A DNA stretch of 64,000 nucleotides from AA29 sp041481445 (GTDB lineage: Bacteria > Acidobacteriota > Vicinamibacteria > Fen-336): contig JBGPBV010000006.1 of assembly GCA_041481445.1 (NCBI GenBank), positions 19,899 to 83,898 of the forward strand, given 5' to 3'. The notes below the pieces were generated by a model that was not told where the DNA came from, did not search any database, and was given only the letters and a program-made list of their open reading frames with translations. Positions 62,746 through 64,000 of this stretch are shown piece by piece. How positions within the stretch are numbered: the stretch's first letter is position 1; every line of letters begins with the position of its first letter. A program made the translations under genes and the position numbers.

Positions 62746-64000
62746 CTACCGCGTCCGGCCGGCCAGGCTGGCCACGACGGCGGCCAGCTCCGCGGGCTGC
62801 ACCGGCTTGGGCATGTGGAGATGGAACCCCGCGAGCAGGGCCTGCATGCGGTCCTCGGTGCGGGCGTAGGCGGTCAGGGCGGCGGCGGGAACGCGCCCGC
62901 CGCGCTCGGGGGGAAGCTGGCGTATGGCGCGCATGAGAGCGTAGCCGTCGTCGCCGGGCATCTCGATGTCGCTGACCAGCACGTCCGGCCGCTCCGCCTC
63001 CAGGGCGACCAGGGCCTCCGCGGAGGACCCGACCGTGCGCACGCGCGCTCCCCGCTCCTCCAGCAACGCCGCGATCAGGCGGCGCGCGTCGGGGTCGTCG
63101 TCCACCACGAGGACGGCAACGCCCTCCAGCGAGGGAGCCCGCAGGTCGCCGCTCGTCTCCGCCGTCGGGTGCACGCCCTCCCGCAGCGTGGCAATCATGA
63201 GGGGCAGCTTCACCGAGAAGACGGCCCCCATCCGCTCCCCCGGGCTCGCGCACTCGACGCTTCCCCCGTGCAGCTCCACGAGGTGCTTCACGAGGGCCAG
63301 GCCCAGGCCCAGCCCTCCGTGCTGGCGCGAGGGCGACCCGTCGCGCTGGCGGAACAGCTCGAAGACGTGCGGCATGAACTCGGCGGCGATGCCGATCCCG
63401 GTGTCCTCCACTCTCAGCTCGACGTGGGAGTCGATGCGGGACAGGCGCACCAGGACGCGGCCCTCGCGGGGCGTGAACTTGACCGCGTTGGCCAGGAGGT
63501 TCCAGAACACCTGCTGCAGGCGGTCGGCGTCGCCGGAGACGGGGCCAGCAGCGGGGTCGAGGATGGCCTGGAGGTGGATCCCCTTCGCCTCCGCGGACGG
63601 GCGCACGGTGTCGAGGGCGGCCTCGACCACGGGCGTGAGGTCGACCGGCCGCACGCTCAGGCGCAGCTTCCCGGACACGATGCGCGAGATGTCCAGGATG
63701 TCCGAGATGAGCTGGCTCTGCGCGCGCGCGTTGCGGTCGATCGTCTCCACCGCGCGCGCGGTGGCCGCCTCGTCGAGCTTCCCGGACCGCAGCATGTGGG
63801 CCCAGCCCACCACCGCGTTCAGCGGCGTGCGCAGCTCGTGGGAGAGCGTGGCCAGGAACTGGTCCTTGGCCCGGCTGGCCGCCTCCGCCTCCGCGAGCAG
63901 CCGCTCCCGCTCGTCCTGCGCCCGCCGGCGGTCGGTGATGTCCACCGCGGAGCCGACGTAGGCCACGAAGGTGCCGTCCTCCGCGTAGTGGGGGACGCCG
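62746..64000 (-). CDS. Hybrid histidine kinase, 3' part (start outside window)
   Basis: 418 residues are seen and the frame stays open to the window edge. From the N side: end of a PAS domain (DGTFVAYVGSAVDITDRRRA), a HisKA domain with the phospho-accepting His in LATLSHELRTPLNAV, a HATPase domain (FWNLLANAVKFTPREGR, VEDTGIGI, GGLGLGLALVKHLVELHGG), and a C-terminal receiver with phospho-acceptor in VLVSDIEMPGDDGY. It lies 110 bases upstream of the export operon on the same strand and might regulate it. Sensor region and output are unknown. Confidence 0.93.
   Translation of the reverse strand, partial: GVPHYAEDGTFVAYVGSAVDITDRRRAQDERERLLAEAEAASRAKDQFLATLSHELRTPLNAVVGWAHMLRSGKLDEAATARAVETIDRNARAQSQLISDILDISRIVSGKLRLSVRPVDLTPVVEAALDTVRPSAEAKGIHLQAILDPAAGPVSGDADRLQQVFWNLLANAVKFTPREGRVLVRLSRIDSHVELRVEDTGIGIAAEFMPHVFELFRQRDGSPSRQHGGLGLGLALVKHLVELHGGSVECASPGERMGAVFSVKLPLMIATLREGVHPTAETSGDLRAPSLEGVAVLVVDDDPDARRLIAALLEERGARVRTVGSSAEALVALEAERPDVLVSDIEMPGDDGYALMRAIRQLPPERGGRVPAAALTAYARTEDRMQALLAGFHLHMPKPVQPAELAAVVASLAGRTR

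Overview
The window is about 64 kb of very GC-rich (roughly 70%), densely coded bacterial DNA with no rRNA, tRNA, CRISPR array, phage or insertion sequence that I could see. Several large gene families fit a GC-rich Gram-negative soil or subsurface lineage (Rokubacteria/Methylomirabilota, Acidobacteriota, Myxococcota or Gemmatimonadota): HEAT-repeat proteins, DUF4388 regulators, an ADOP-type ABC permease, a long-coiled-coil chemoreceptor and YpdA-type and Ku proteins. I cannot decide among them from the sequence alone. Many genes overlap by 1-4 bases (ATGA/GTGA), and several promoters lie so close to the start codon that leaderless mRNAs are likely.

Layout. 1-7.4 kb: tail of a HEAT protein, glyA, an RlmI-like rRNA methyltransferase, a GT87 membrane glycosyltransferase, a class-A-beta-lactamase-like serine hydrolase and a membrane protein fused to a spermidine-synthase fold. 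7.5-16 kb: clpB, a small exported protein, an ADOP permease, an apparently complete subclass B1 metallo-beta-lactamase, the scar of a deleted DUF488 gene and a polytopic membrane protein. 16-18.8 kb: a von Willebrand A protein and a MoxR-like AAA+ ATPase. 18.9-32.2 kb: a leftward ten-gene chemosensory operon (cheY, cheA, cheW, an orphan substrate-binding protein, a chemoreceptor, a HEAT protein, cheR, cheB, a DUF4388-receiver protein and a GAF protein), ending at a junction with the 3' remnant of an S9-like hydrolase. 32.4-41.9 kb: lepA, an HNH endonuclease gene flanked by two copies of a 17-bp palindromic repeat, a periplasmic rhodanese with an in-frame TGA at its catalytic cysteine, divergent serA and a D-2-hydroxyglutarate-dehydrogenase-like gene, lepB, a DUF4845-like protein and an acyl-CoA dehydrogenase. 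41.9-49 kb: argC-argB-argD-argG-argJ-argH behind a strong promoter, an arginine-rich leader peptide and an intrinsic terminator. 49-58 kb: a 2H phosphoesterase, DUF72, YpdA-like reductase, saccharopine-dehydrogenase-like protein, arsR-arsM, ku, family-5 uracil-DNA glycosylase, a secreted esterase, DUF2071, an aquaporin remnant and a glycine-rich exported protein. 58.2-64 kb: a MacAB-like exporter (two FtsX permeases, ATPase, membrane-fusion protein) and the 3' part of a hybrid histidine kinase.

Two observations stand out. The rhodanese gene (36251-36724) reads through a single TGA exactly where the family has its catalytic Cys, and a small hairpin with G in its apical loop follows at the spacing expected of a bacterial SECIS, so it is probably a selenoprotein. 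The arg operon leader (41943-42126) has all parts of ribosome-mediated attenuation responding to arginine: a 25-codon peptide with seven Arg codons, a 12-bp terminator with a U tract, and a 9-bp alternative pairing that would act as antiterminator.
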